In this document: in pieces, positions 25,658-34,773 of the stretch
Position numbering within the stretch: position 1 is the stretch's first letter
Layout of the letters: the number at the start of each line of letters is the position of its first letter
NCBI GenBank assembly: GCA_900753405.1
Contig: CAADYZ010000017.1
Span: 72,337-136,336, forward strand
Length of the DNA: 64,000 nucleotides
Reading direction: 5' to 3'
Source: Campylobacteraceae bacterium
GTDB taxonomy: Bacteria > Campylobacterota > Campylobacteria > Campylobacterales > Campylobacteraceae
The notes under the pieces: generated by a model
Database searches by the model: none
What the model was told of the DNA's origin: nothing
Seen by the model: only the letters and a program-made list of their open reading frames with translations
Translations under genes and position numbers: made by a program

Positions 25658-25754
25658 GGATTGCTTCGTTGTGTTTGCTACGCTCACACTGCCTCGCAAT
25701 GACGGAATGGCGAATCTGTCATTGCGAGACTTCGTAAGAAGTCGTGGCAATCCA
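25658..25754. repeat. REP-like element pair between hsdS and GIY-YIG gene
   Basis: Two head-to-head units: GGATTGCTTCG...CTCGCAATGACG, then GTCATTGCGAGACTTCG...GTCGTGGCAATCC. It ends exactly at the stop codon of the GIY-YIG gene. Confidence 0.85.
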
Positions 25755-26045
25755 TTAAAATAAACTTTCATATAAATCCTCCCATTGTGGATTTTGCTTT
25801 TGGATTAAGTCGATTTTGGTTTGTCGCTTTCCAGCTTTGAGTTGTTTTTCACGCATTATAGCAGATTCCATACTTTCGCATATTTCATAATAGCCTAGTT
25901 TATCGACATTATATTTTTGTGTAAAGCCTTTTGCAATTTTTTGTTTATGCTCATAAATGCGTTTTGCCAAATCACTCGTTACGCCCACATAAAGTGTGCC
26001 GTTTGGTTTGCTGAATAAAATATAGACAAAACCTTGTTTTTGCAT
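25755..26045 (-). CDS. GIY-YIG domain endonuclease-like protein
   Basis: 96-residue single-domain protein. GFVYILFSKPNGTLYVGVTS has the GIY..(10)..YVG signature. The catalytic Arg follows in DLAKRIYEHK and the Glu in MESAIMREKQLKAGKR. It belongs to the small UPF0213/YhbQ-type group, which is widespread and often found as cargo beside restriction genes; true function unclear. It sits between hsdS and the rhuM remnant, with REP-like elements on both sides. RBS AAAGGAATATA. Confidence 0.85.
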   Translation of the reverse strand: MQKQGFVYILFSKPNGTLYVGVTSDLAKRIYEHKQKIAKGFTQKYNVDKLGYYEICESMESAIMREKQLKAGKRQTKIDLIQKQNPQWEDLYESLF

Positions 26046-26060
26046 TATATTCCTTTCTTT

Positions 26061-26420
26061 TTAGATTGCCACGAAGTCGTGCCGACTTCTCGCAATGACG
26101 GAATTGTGCAATGGATTGCCACGACTTGCCGTTGGCAAGTCTCGCAATGACGAAATGCTATAATGCTCGATTTCGCGCGAAACCTGCCTAGTGCCTTCGT
26201 TTTGAACTATTAGGATTTTCCTAATAGTTGAATTTTTGTCTAACTCGTCCTCGCTTAAAATGTTTTTGATATGCTCATTTATCGTTGGCACACTCACGCC
26301 AAAAAGCTCGGCGATTGTTTTTTGACTCGCCCAAATGGTGCTATCTTTAATCAAAACTTGGGCGTTTTCGTTTTGCCCATCAATGTGATAAAGTGCTATG
26401 GTGATTTGCTTGCTCTGCAT
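26061..26420 (-). pseudogene. RhuM-family gene, truncated by a REP-like element
   Basis: The first ~85 residues match the RhuM/PF13310 start: DSTIWASQKTIAELFGVSVP, INEHIKNILSEDELDKNSTI (HTH-like), then RQVSREIEHYSI. Intact RhuM proteins continue with a long conserved part beginning around HYNLDMIISVGYRV. Here the frame runs into the REP-like element at 26063-26152 and ends after a nonsense-like tail (LRDLPTASRGNPLHNS). RhuM genes are common passengers in type I RM loci. The remnant begins immediately after the hsdM stop with its own RBS (AGAAAGGGTG). Confidence 0.8.
26063..26152. repeat. REP-like element pair truncating rhuM
   Basis: AGATTGCCACGAAGTCGTGC...CTCGCAATGACG followed by GGATTGCCACGACTTGCC...CTCGCAATGACG: two tandem copies of the same palindromic family, each with internal arms (GACTTC or GACTTGCC type). 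Confidence 0.85.
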
Positions 26421-27984
26421 TTACACCCTTTCTAAATCCGCCACAATCAAATCTATCTTTTGGCGCAAGGCGTTTTGCTTAGCAACAATTTCTAAAATTT
26501 CATTATTTAAGGCTTTAATATCCACCACTTCGCGCGTATCTTTTGCCTCGACATAGCTTGAGACGCTTAAATTTGCTTCGTTTGCTAAAATGTCGCGGTT
26601 GTCGATGAGGGCTGAAAGATGTGGCACATTTTCGCGTTTGCTATAAAGCTCTAAAATTTGCGTAATGTTTTCATCGCTTAATTTATTTTTATTTGTGGCT
26701 TTTACAAAAAAACTCACTTGCGTTAATAAAAAGCGTTTTGGCATCGCTTTTGTTCTTTTTAAGCACGATAATGCAAGTAGCGATTGTAACGCCGTAAAAA
26801 AGATTTTCAGGTAGCTGGATAATGCAATCAATGTAATTTTCTCTTACAAGGTATTTGCGTATGGTAGCTTCTGCGCCGCTGCGGTATAAAACGCCCGGAA
26901 ACTCCACAATAGCCGCCGCGCCCTTTGGGCTAAGCCAACTTAAAATGTGCATTACAAAGGCTAAATCGCTTTTACTTTTTGGAGCTAATGCGCCTGCTGG
27001 CGTAAAACGCACATCACGCATAAGCTCGGCGTTATCGTCTCCCTCCCATTTGGTAGAGTAAGGTGGATTTGAGACGATGATATCAAAAGGCTCGTTTGCC
27101 TTGTGGCTTGGCTCTGGGTTTGTGAGCGTGTCGCCGTGAGCGATGAAAATTTTGTTATAGTTTATGCGGTGAAGTAGCATATTCATACGGCAAAGGTTGT
27201 AAGAAGTGAGGTTTTTTTCTTGTCCAAAAAAGCCTTTGGCGATATTTTCCTCGCCTAAATTTTTTGCCACTTGTAAAAGCAAAGAGCCGCTGCCACAAGC
27301 TGGGTCATAGACTTTATTTACCTCTTTTTGTCCTTTTTGGGCTATGCAAGCAAGTAGCTTTGAAACCTCTTGTGGCGTGAAATACTCGCCACCGCTTTTT
27401 CCTGCGTTGCTTGCATACATACGCATTAAAAACTCATACGCATCACCAAATAAATCAATGCTTCCTTCTTTTATGTCGCCAAAATCAAGCTCATCAATGG
27501 CAAAAAGCACCTTTGCTAGTTTTTTGTTTTGCTCGATGAGCGAATTTCCTAAGGCTTTATCATTAAATTTAAAATCATCAAACAAAAATTTAAAATTTCG
27601 CTCACTTGGCGCGCCTAATGCTGAGCCTTCGATAGCTTGGAAAATACGCTTTAACTCTTGGTTTAACTCATTTTGTGCAAAAGTGCTGTCGTTTTTGATT
27701 TTAGCAACAAGTGAGCTAAAAAGTTCGCTTGGGGCGATGAAATAGCCCTTTGCTTTAACTAATGCCTCTTTGGCGTTTTGCGCGGTTTCATCATCAAGCG
27801 CGGAGTAATCAAAGCCTTGCGCTTCTTGGGCGTTGATGTAGCTTGTGATGTCTTCGCTGATAAAGCGGTAAAAAAGTGTGATTAAAACATAAGCCTTAAA
27901 GTCCCAGCCATCAACGCTACCACGAAGTTCATTTGCTATACTCCAAATGGTTTTGTGTAATTCGGCTCGTTGTTTTTCTCGCAT
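26421..27984 (-). pseudogene. hsdM: Type I DNA methyltransferase HsdM, frameshifted at a homopolymer
   Basis: N6-adenine methyltransferase. N-terminal helical domain (TIWSIANELRGSVDGWDFKA), SAM motif YDPACGSGSLLLQVAKNLG, catalytic IVSNPPYSTKWEGDD. The frame carrying these stops after NASEFFCKSHK near 26689. The missing C-terminus (VKATNKNKLSDENITQILEL to IVADLERV) continues in another frame down to 26421. The shift maps to a run of seven A (plus strand 26706-26712): six would give an intact protein of about 520 residues. This could be a phase-variable switch, a decay mutation or a base-calling error. The start at ATG 27984 follows AAAAGGCGA. Confidence 0.88.
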
Positions 27985-28105
27985 AAATCGCCTTTTTGTT
28001 TTAGAATTTTGCAAAATAAATTTGAATTTTACTAAAAATTTGGTTTAGAAAAGCTTGTTTTGGTTTGAGAGAGAAAAATTTAAGATTTTAGCCTTTTGTC
28101 AAAAC

Positions 28106-28174
28106 CAAATTTGGTTTTGACATTTGCAGAGTGGCAAATTCGGTTTTGGCAATTTGCTAAAACCGAATTTGATT
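28106..28174. repeat. 70-bp direct repeat, right copy flanking the restriction island
   Basis: Counterpart of 20871-20940, sharing GGTTTTGACATTTGCAGAGT and the following GGCAAATTCGGTTT, and ending TGCTAAAACCGAATTTGATT. It lies directly beside the prpD stop codon, outside the hsd genes. Confidence 0.85.
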
Positions 28175-28180
28175 TAAAAA

Positions 28181-29632
28181 TTACAACACAAACAAATCGC
28201 TAAATTCGTTGAAATTTGTGTTAAAAAGCTTTTGCTCGTCCTCAAAAAGTGCAAAAATTTGCTCGCATTGTTTGGTGCTAAAACGAGTGGCAAGATTTGC
28301 CTTAAATTTACTCACAAGCACAGGGATTCCCTCATTTCTGCGGCGTTTATGTCCGATTGGATACTCCACTTCAACCTTTGCCGTGTGGCTGCCGTCTTTA
28401 AAGAAAACCTGCACAGCATTTGCAATAGAGCGTTTATCAGCCTCTAAATACTCTTTTGTGTAGCGTTCATCAACTTCAACCACCATTTTTTCGCGCAAAG
28501 CGTCTATCCGCCCATCTTTTGCCACGCTATCTTCATAATCATCAGCCACAAGTCGCCCAAAGATAAGCGGCACGGCTACCATATACTGAATGCAGTGGTC
28601 TCTGTCGGCTGGATTGTCAAGCTTGCCGACTTTGTTTATGATGCGGTGTCCTGATTCTTGCGTGGTGATGATTATTTTGTCAATCTCATCAAGCCTGTTT
28701 GCCACCTCTGCGTGCAATTTAAGCGCGGCTTCAACGGCGGTTTGAGCGTGAAATTCGGCTGGAAAGCTGATTTTAAACAGCACATTTTCCATTACATAGC
28801 TTGCAAATTCTTGAGGTATGCTAAGCTTTTGCCCTTTCATTTTGACATCTTCAAAGCCCCAAAAACTCGCACTCAAAGCACTTGGATAGCCCATTTCGCC
28901 TTTTTTGGCTTTTAAGGCTAAATCCACGCCCCGACTTGACGCATCACCTGCTGCCCAGCTCTTGCGTGAGCCTGTATTTGGCGCGTGGCGGTAAGTGCGA
29001 AGTGCGCCGCCGTCTATAAAGGCGTGAGATACAGCATTTCTAATCTCTTCAAAATCACACCCCAAAAGCTTTGCGGCTACTGCTGTGCTTGCAATGCGAA
29101 CCAAAAGCACATGGTCAAGTCCTACTTTGTTAAAGCAATTTTCTAACGCCAAAACGCCTTGAATTTCGTGCGCTTTTATCATCGCTTTAAGCACGCAAGC
29201 CACCTTTAAAGGCTCTTTACCCTCGCTTAAATTCTTGCGACTTACATAGTCCGCCACCGCCCAAATCGCGCCTAAATTATCACTTGGATGTCCCCATTCA
29301 GCCGCTAGCCAAGTGTCGTTAAAATCAAGCCACCGAACTATCGCCCCCACATTAAACGCCGCACGAATCGGCTCTAATTGATAACTCGTGCCAAAAACCT
29401 TTGCGCCAAGTGGGCGAAATTCAGCTCCCTCAACGCTAGGTCCTAGCAACTTCGTGCAAGCGGGGTATTTAAGTGCTAAAATTCCACAACCTATCGTGTC
29501 CATAAGACAGTATTTTGCCGTTTGCATCGCTAAATCGCTTTTTACCTCAAACTCGTCTGCGTATTTTGCGATTTTAGTTAAAAGTTCGTCAAATTCTGGG
29601 CGTTTTGCCTCTAAAATTCCCATATTACTCAT
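28181..29632 (-). CDS. prpD: 2-methylcitrate dehydratase PrpD
   Basis: 483-residue MmgE/PrpD enzyme that dehydrates 2-methylcitrate to methylaconitate. Recognised from the typical LDTIGC-type stretch KYCLMDTIGCGILALKYP, RWLDFNDTWLAAEWGHPSDN, and AGDASSRGVDLALKAKKGEM, with FPAEFHAQTAVEAAL later. Length is normal. It is the last gene of prpE-prpB-prpC-prpD on the minus strand. No acnD/prpF is present in the window, and PrpD itself is the classical dehydratase. Confidence 0.95.
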   Translation of the reverse strand: MSNMGILEAKRPEFDELLTKIAKYADEFEVKSDLAMQTAKYCLMDTIGCGILALKYPACTKLLGPSVEGAEFRPLGAKVFGTSYQLEPIRAAFNVGAIVRWLDFNDTWLAAEWGHPSDNLGAIWAVADYVSRKNLSEGKEPLKVACVLKAMIKAHEIQGVLALENCFNKVGLDHVLLVRIASTAVAAKLLGCDFEEIRNAVSHAFIDGGALRTYRHAPNTGSRKSWAAGDASSRGVDLALKAKKGEMGYPSALSASFWGFEDVKMKGQKLSIPQEFASYVMENVLFKISFPAEFHAQTAVEAALKLHAEVANRLDEIDKIIITTQESGHRIINKVGKLDNPADRDHCIQYMVAVPLIFGRLVADDYEDSVAKDGRIDALREKMVVEVDERYTKEYLEADKRSIANAVQVFFKDGSHTAKVEVEYPIGHKRRRNEGIPVLVSKFKANLATRFSTKQCEQIFALFEDEQKLFNTNFNEFSDLFVL

Positions 29633-29665
29633 CTTCTCTCCTCATTCAAATTCGGTTTTGACATT

Positions 29666-30793
29666 TTAGCGATCTTGCATCTTCACAAACGCGCGCGGCT
29701 CAACACCGATGTATTCGCTGCTTGGGCGGATGATTTTGTTGTTTGCGCGTTGCTCTTTGATGTGAGCGCACCAGCCGCTCACTCGACTCATTATGAAAAT
29801 CGGCGTAAAGTAATCAGTTGGAATTCCCATAAAATGGTAAGTTGAAGCGCTGTAAAAATCGGCGTTTGGCGGCAAGTTTGGCTTTTTAGCTTTCATCTCC
29901 GCCTCGATCGCTTCGCTCATCTTAAAAATCAGCGTCTCGCCGCCAAGTTTTCTGCTCCACTCTTTGATGATCGGGCTTCGCGGGTCGCCGCCTGAGCCGT
30001 AAATTCTATGCCCAAAACCCATCAAAAGCTGCTTGTTTGCTAGTTTTTCATCCACACCTTTAATCGCCGCCTCAACGCTGTCAAAACTCTCGATCATCCT
30101 CATCGCCGCCTCGTTCGCTCCGCCGTGCAAAGGTCCTCTTAACGCGCCGATGGCTGCGGCGTTTGCTGAGAAGATGTCGCTTTTTGTTGAGACGCAAATT
30201 CGTGCCGCAAAGGTTGAAGCGTTAAATTCGTGTTCTGCATACAAAATGAAAGAGCAGTTCATCGCCCTCACAAAGTCCTCACACGGCGTTTTTTCTTCGA
30301 GTTTTTCAAGCAAATAACCAGCGATGCCTTCTTGGCTGCTTTCAAAGTCGATCTCCTTGCCTGAATTTACATAGTGATGCCAGTAGCACAAAATGCTAGG
30401 CAAAACGCCGAGCAGTCGGACGATCTTCTCGTCTTGATCGCTAAAATCCTCCCGCTCGCTCTCCAACGCTCCAAGCGCCGCCACCGCAGTTTGCATTAAA
30501 TTCATCGGATGAACGCCCTTTGGGATCTGCTTTAAAATCTCCTTTAACGCGCGTGGCAACGCCCTTTGCGAGGCGATCAACTTCTTGTAAGCCGCAAGTG
30601 TTGAGGCGTTTGGCAACTCGCCGTATTGCAGCAAGTAAGCCACCTCTTCAAACTCGCAGTTTGCCGCCAAGTCTTCGATCGTGTATCCGTAATAGTTAAG
30701 CCCGTTTCCAAGCCCACAAGTGCAGATCGCGCTCTGCCCTGCTACAACTCCTGCCAAGCCGCCTGTTTTGTTTGTTGCTTCACTTTTACTCAT
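29666..30793 (-). CDS. prpC: 2-methylcitrate synthase PrpC
   Basis: 375-residue citrate-synthase-family enzyme condensing propionyl-CoA with oxaloacetate. Active-site signatures: GALRGPLHGGANEAAM (His), LLMGFGHRIYGSGGDPRSPI (His) and PPNADFYSASTYHFMGIP (Asp). The GHRIY followed by Gly-Ser and the methylcitrate-cycle neighbours favour PrpC over GltA. RBS AAAGGATGAAAA. One dispersed repeat separates it from prpD (29644-29662). Confidence 0.95.
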   Translation of the reverse strand: MSKSEATNKTGGLAGVVAGQSAICTCGLGNGLNYYGYTIEDLAANCEFEEVAYLLQYGELPNASTLAAYKKLIASQRALPRALKEILKQIPKGVHPMNLMQTAVAALGALESEREDFSDQDEKIVRLLGVLPSILCYWHHYVNSGKEIDFESSQEGIAGYLLEKLEEKTPCEDFVRAMNCSFILYAEHEFNASTFAARICVSTKSDIFSANAAAIGALRGPLHGGANEAAMRMIESFDSVEAAIKGVDEKLANKQLLMGFGHRIYGSGGDPRSPIIKEWSRKLGGETLIFKMSEAIEAEMKAKKPNLPPNADFYSASTYHFMGIPTDYFTPIFIMSRVSGWCAHIKEQRANNKIIRPSSEYIGVEPRAFVKMQDR

Positions 30794-30803
30794 TTTTCAT
30801 CCT

Positions 30804-31691
30804 TTATTTTCTAAACAACTCGTCTAGTTTGTTTTCGTAAGCGTAATACCCAAGCATTTCATAAAGCTCTTCGCGCGTCTCCATTATGTCAAGCACCTCT
30901 TTTTGGTGTCCGTTTGCTAAAATTGATTTATAAACCAAATTTGCCGCCCTGCTCATCGCGCGGTTTGCTGAGAGCGGATAAAGCACCATTTTAATCCCAA
31001 CGCTCGCAAGCTCTTGCGCGCTAAAATACGGCGTTTTGCCAAATTCGGTGATGTTTGCAAGCACTGGCACGCTTACTGCTTTGACAAACGCGGCGTATTC
31101 TTCAAGCGTATGCACGGCTTCTGCGAAAATCATCTCCGCCCCCGCTTCAACATACGCCACCGCGCGCTCAATAGCCTTTTGCTGCCCTTCGATCGCGTGA
31201 GCGTCCGTGCGCGCCATTATCACAAAATCCCCGTCAATCTTCGCATCCACCGCCGCTTTGATGCGATCACACATCTCGCCTGTCGTCACAAGTTCTTTGT
31301 TTGGGCGGTGTCCGCAACGCTTTTGCGCTACTTGGTCTTCAATGTGAGTCGCCGCCGCACCCGCGCGAATGAGCTCCTTTACCGTGCGGGCGATGTTAAA
31401 CGCTCCACCAAAACCCGTGTCACAATCAACAAGCAAAGGTGTCTCCACCCGCGAGGTGATCCGCCTGACATCAATGCAAAAATCCTCCAAGCCAACAATT
31501 CCCAAATCTGGCAGTCCGTAACTAACACTCGCTACGCCAGAACCTGAGACATAGATCGCCTTATGCCCGATCTTAGTCGCTTGCAACGCCGCGTAAGCGT
31601 TTGGCGTCCCGACAATCAAAAGTGGCGAGTTTTGCGCCACCGCCTCTTTAAACCTAGCTCCCGCGCTAACTGGTCGTTTTAAATTACCCAT
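30804..31691 (-). CDS. prpB: Methylisocitrate lyase PrpB
   Basis: About 295-residue isocitrate-lyase-family enzyme splitting 2-methylisocitrate into pyruvate and succinate. Key features: LLVDCDTGFGGAFNIAR (metal-binding Asp), HIEDQVAQKRCGHRPNKELV (catalytic Cys in KRCGH) and IMARTDAHAIEG. ATG 31691 (MGNLKRPVSAGARF) is preferred over 31697 because the latter abuts the AAAGG ribosome site. It lies 11 bp upstream of prpC, so the two are likely coupled. Confidence 0.95.
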   Translation of the reverse strand: MGNLKRPVSAGARFKEAVAQNSPLLIVGTPNAYAALQATKIGHKAIYVSGSGVASVSYGLPDLGIVGLEDFCIDVRRITSRVETPLLVDCDTGFGGAFNIARTVKELIRAGAAATHIEDQVAQKRCGHRPNKELVTTGEMCDRIKAAVDAKIDGDFVIMARTDAHAIEGQQKAIERAVAYVEAGAEMIFAEAVHTLEEYAAFVKAVSVPVLANITEFGKTPYFSAQELASVGIKMVLYPLSANRAMSRAANLVYKSILANGHQKEVLDIMETREELYEMLGYYAYENKLDELFRK

Positions 31692-31718
31692 TTTCATCCT
31701 TTCAAAATTTTGTTAAAA

Positions 31719-33629
31719 TCAAATTTGACTTTGCTTCGCCGCTTTTGGATAGCCAAGTTCTTTAATCGCCTCGATGCAGTTTTGCAAAACGCCCGCGTCT
31801 TCGATTGTCGCTGGGACGGCGTAATCCACCCCGTCTGCGATCTCACGCAAAGTCTTTCGCAAAATCTTCCCGCTTCGCGTCTTTGGCAGGGCTTGGACGA
31901 TTGTCGCAACCTTAAAGCTCGCCACCGCGCCGATCTCGTGCCTAACTAACGAAACCACGCCTTCGATGATCCCTCTGTGGTCGCGCTCAATGCCTTGTTT
32001 TAGCACCACAAACCCAACTGGAATTTCGCCTTTAAGCTCGTCATTAACGCCGATGACCGCGCACTCTGCGACATCAGGATGCTTCGCGATCGCCTCCTCC
32101 ATCTCGCCCGTTGAAAGCCTATGCCCCGCAACATTGATGATCCCGTCCATCCGCCCAAGCACATAAACATAACCCTCTTTGTCGATGTAGCCCGTATCGC
32201 CCGTGAGGTAGTAGCCCTTAAAGTGGTCTAAATAGCCTTTGTGGTAACGCTCTTCATTCTCCCAAATTCCCGCCAAACAAGCAGGCGGCAGCGGCAGTTT
32301 AAGACACAACGCGCCCTTTTTGCCCGCCTTCAACTCCTTGCCGTTTTCGTCAAGGACTTTGAGGTTAAAGCCACACATCGGCTTTGTCGGACTTCCTGCC
32401 TTAACTGACATCGGCTCTAAGCCTTGCGGATTTGCCGCGATCGCCCAGCCAGTTTCTGTTTGCCACCAGTTGTCGATGACAGGTTTTCCCGTGACTTTTT
32501 GAATCCATTTTAGCGTCTCGCTGTCGCACCTCTCGCCCGCGACAAAAACGCTTCTTAGACTTTCAAGCGTGTATTTTTTAATCAACTTGCCTTTTGGGTC
32601 TTCTTTGCGAATGGCTCTAAACGCCGTTGGAGCTGAGAACAAAACATTAACCTTATACTCATCCACGATCCTCCAAAATGCCTCTGGGTTTGGCGTGCGA
32701 ACTGGCTTTCCTTCATAGACAATTGTCGTGCAACCATTCATAAGCGGCGCATAAACAATGTAAGAATGCCCCACAACCCAGCCCACATCAGACGCCGCGA
32801 AGAAAACATCGCCCTGCTTTGCGTTGTAGATATTGTCCATCGACCATTTCATCGCCACCGAATGCCCGCCGTTTGAGCGGATAACGCCCTTTGGCGTGCC
32901 TGTTGTGCCTGAGGTGTAGAGGATGTAAAGCGGGTCAGTCGCCAAAACTGGCACTGGCTCAACTGGCTTAGCCTTCGCCTCCTCAACCTCCCAATCCACA
33001 TCCCGCCACGGAAGCATATTTGCTTGATATTGCGGGCGTTGCCACACAAGGCAGGTTGTCGGCTTGTGCTGGGATTTTTTGATCGCCTCGTCTAAAATCG
33101 GCTTGTATTCGATGATCTTGCTGATCTCAATCCCGCAGCTTGCGGTGATGATCACACGCGGCTTTGCATCCTCAATCCTCATCGCCAACTCGTGTGCCGC
33201 AAAACCGCCAAAAACCACGCTGTGAATCGCCCCGATCCTCGCACACGCAAGCATCGCGATCACCGCCTCAGCGATCATCGGCATATAAATCACCACGCGA
33301 TCGCCCTTCACAACACCTTTACTCACCAAAATTCCCGCCGTCTTCGCCACGCGGTCGCGAAGTTGTTTGTAGGTGTATTTTTGCTTCGTGTCCGTCACTG
33401 GCGAGTCGTAAATCAACGCTAGCTGGTCGCCTCGCCCGTTGTGGATGTGAAAGTCAAGTGCGTTGTAACAAGTGTTCATACAACCGCCGACAAACCACTT
33501 GTAATGCCCGCCGCTGTCGTCTAAAACCTTGTCCCATTCGTTATACCAATGCACCTTTTTTGCCGCCTCCGCCCAAAACTCCTCAGGCTTTTCAATCGAG
33601 AGCTTGTAAGCCTCATCATACGCGCCCAT
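31719..33629 (-). CDS. prpE: Propionyl-CoA synthetase PrpE
   Basis: About 636-residue AMP-forming acyl-CoA ligase activating propionate. Motifs: LYILYTSGTTGTPKGVIRSN (A3), YLTGDTGYIDKEGYVYVLGR (A7/A8), and C-terminal TRSGKILRKTLR with the acetylatable catalytic Lys. WWQTETGW is characteristic of short-chain (acetyl/propionyl) members. The start is ATG 33629, eleven codons into the longest frame, because AAAAGGAGGCGAGG lies directly before it. First gene of the prp operon, divergent from the regulator at 33856. Confidence 0.95.
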   Translation of the reverse strand: MGAYDEAYKLSIEKPEEFWAEAAKKVHWYNEWDKVLDDSGGHYKWFVGGCMNTCYNALDFHIHNGRGDQLALIYDSPVTDTKQKYTYKQLRDRVAKTAGILVSKGVVKGDRVVIYMPMIAEAVIAMLACARIGAIHSVVFGGFAAHELAMRIEDAKPRVIITASCGIEISKIIEYKPILDEAIKKSQHKPTTCLVWQRPQYQANMLPWRDVDWEVEEAKAKPVEPVPVLATDPLYILYTSGTTGTPKGVIRSNGGHSVAMKWSMDNIYNAKQGDVFFAASDVGWVVGHSYIVYAPLMNGCTTIVYEGKPVRTPNPEAFWRIVDEYKVNVLFSAPTAFRAIRKEDPKGKLIKKYTLESLRSVFVAGERCDSETLKWIQKVTGKPVIDNWWQTETGWAIAANPQGLEPMSVKAGSPTKPMCGFNLKVLDENGKELKAGKKGALCLKLPLPPACLAGIWENEERYHKGYLDHFKGYYLTGDTGYIDKEGYVYVLGRMDGIINVAGHRLSTGEMEEAIAKHPDVAECAVIGVNDELKGEIPVGFVVLKQGIERDHRGIIEGVVSLVRHEIGAVASFKVATIVQALPKTRSGKILRKTLREIADGVDYAVPATIEDAGVLQNCIEAIKELGYPKAAKQSQI

Positions 33630-33723
33630 CCTCGCCTCCTTTTGAAAAATTTGGGTTATCATAAACTAAAACGAAACTTTTTTCAATGCTAAATTTTTCG
33701 CCATAATGACTAAAAAACTCTCA

Positions 33724-33838
33724 TTTTGTTACATTTTGTTACAAAAATTCCAAAAATGCACCGAAATTAGACATATTTTTGCCAAAGTTTTTGAAAATTT
33801 TTATACAATACCACCAAAATTGCGTTACAAAAAGTAAC
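33724..33838. promoter_or_regulatory. Candidate operators between prpE and the divergent regulator
   Basis: Two exact tandem copies of TTTTGTTACA (33724-33733, 33734-33743), spaced one DNA turn apart. Ninety bp further there is a perfect inverted repeat GTTAC-AAAAA-GTAAC (33824-33838) just before the regulator RBS. The shared GTTAC word suggests one binding protein. Assignment to the adjacent regulator is inference. Confidence 0.5.
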
Positions 33839-33855
33839 ACTACTAGGAAAAGTTG

Positions 33856-34773
33856 ATGAAAGACAGCCAAAGACTGAGCGAATTAATCGCTCATTTACGA
33901 CTTAGCATTACAAAATTCGCGCACATTTTGCAAAAAGACAGACGCACCATTGTCGCTTGGACGCAGACGCAAAAGGAGCTAAGCCACAGCGTCAAACTCG
34001 ACATTTGCCGCGCGTTTCGCTACCCACAAGAGATTTGGCATTGCAGTAAAGAGCGGTTTTTTGATCTGCTGCAAAGCCCAAGCACAAGCGAAGTGAGCGT
34101 CATTGACGAGAGTTATTGCGCCAGCGTGAAATACATCTACGAAAACGAAAACGAAGGCTCGCTCATCATCCACCCAAGCTTCCCAAACCCCGCCTACCGC
34201 GACTTCATCGTCCCGCTCATCTACAAGCAAAACGACAGCGCGATGGTGGATAAGTGGCGGAAAAAACGCGGCGAGAAGATGCGCGCTTACTCGTTTAGCG
34301 TCAGCGAATGGTATTCGATCAAATCCTTGCTCGAATTTGGCTTTTCACGCATCGGCAACTTCTACACAAAAGAGCAAAAACTGCAAATTTTGGAGCTGAT
34401 GATCGACACTTTTAAGGACAACTTCTCAAAGTCACTCTACTTTTTCGACTCCTACAACCAAAAAATTTACGGGCTCGACATCTTTTACACCTCGATTAAC
34501 GCCAAAGAGCAAAAAATGTTCTTCAAAGCCCCGTTGGAGACGCTGATCGTGGAGACGACAAACGCCGAGCTGATCGCCAAACTCTACAAGCACTACACCA
34601 ACGCCAAAGAATGCCCGCCGCACATCGACCCACGAGACGCCGCAAGCGTGCTTGAACTGCTGCATTTTTGCTTGCAAAACGACTACGGCTTGCTCAAAAC
34701 TTGCCATTACATCGACCAAAACAGCAAATACGGCGACTTTTTTTTGAAAAACATCAACATCACCAGCGAGTAA
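33856..34773 (+). CDS. Unrecognised HTH protein, candidate regulator of the prp operon
   Basis: 305-residue protein I cannot place in a named family. The first ~60 residues (LSELIAHLRLSITKFAHIL then DRRTIVAWTQTQKELSHSV) look like a helix-turn-helix of XRE-like type. The rest is mixed alpha/beta with no membrane segment; it includes SLYFFDSYNQKIYGLDIFYT and a C-terminal helical part. ATG 33856 is chosen over an in-frame TTG at 33853 because AGGAAA lies 5 nt upstream. The divergent position from prpE and the GTTAC repeats in between suggest local control of propionate catabolism. PrpR (sigma-54 type) and RamB/ScfR features are absent. Confidence 0.6.
   Translation: MKDSQRLSELIAHLRLSITKFAHILQKDRRTIVAWTQTQKELSHSVKLDICRAFRYPQEIWHCSKERFFDLLQSPSTSEVSVIDESYCASVKYIYENENEGSLIIHPSFPNPAYRDFIVPLIYKQNDSAMVDKWRKKRGEKMRAYSFSVSEWYSIKSLLEFGFSRIGNFYTKEQKLQILELMIDTFKDNFSKSLYFFDSYNQKIYGLDIFYTSINAKEQKMFFKAPLETLIVETTNAELIAKLYKHYTNAKECPPHIDPRDAASVLELLHFCLQNDYGLLKTCHYIDQNSKYGDFFLKNINITSE

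Noticed and set aside
20978..28014. Transposase or integrase driving the restriction island
   Set aside because: No recombinase gene lies between the flanking repeats; the GIY-YIG protein is not an integrase.
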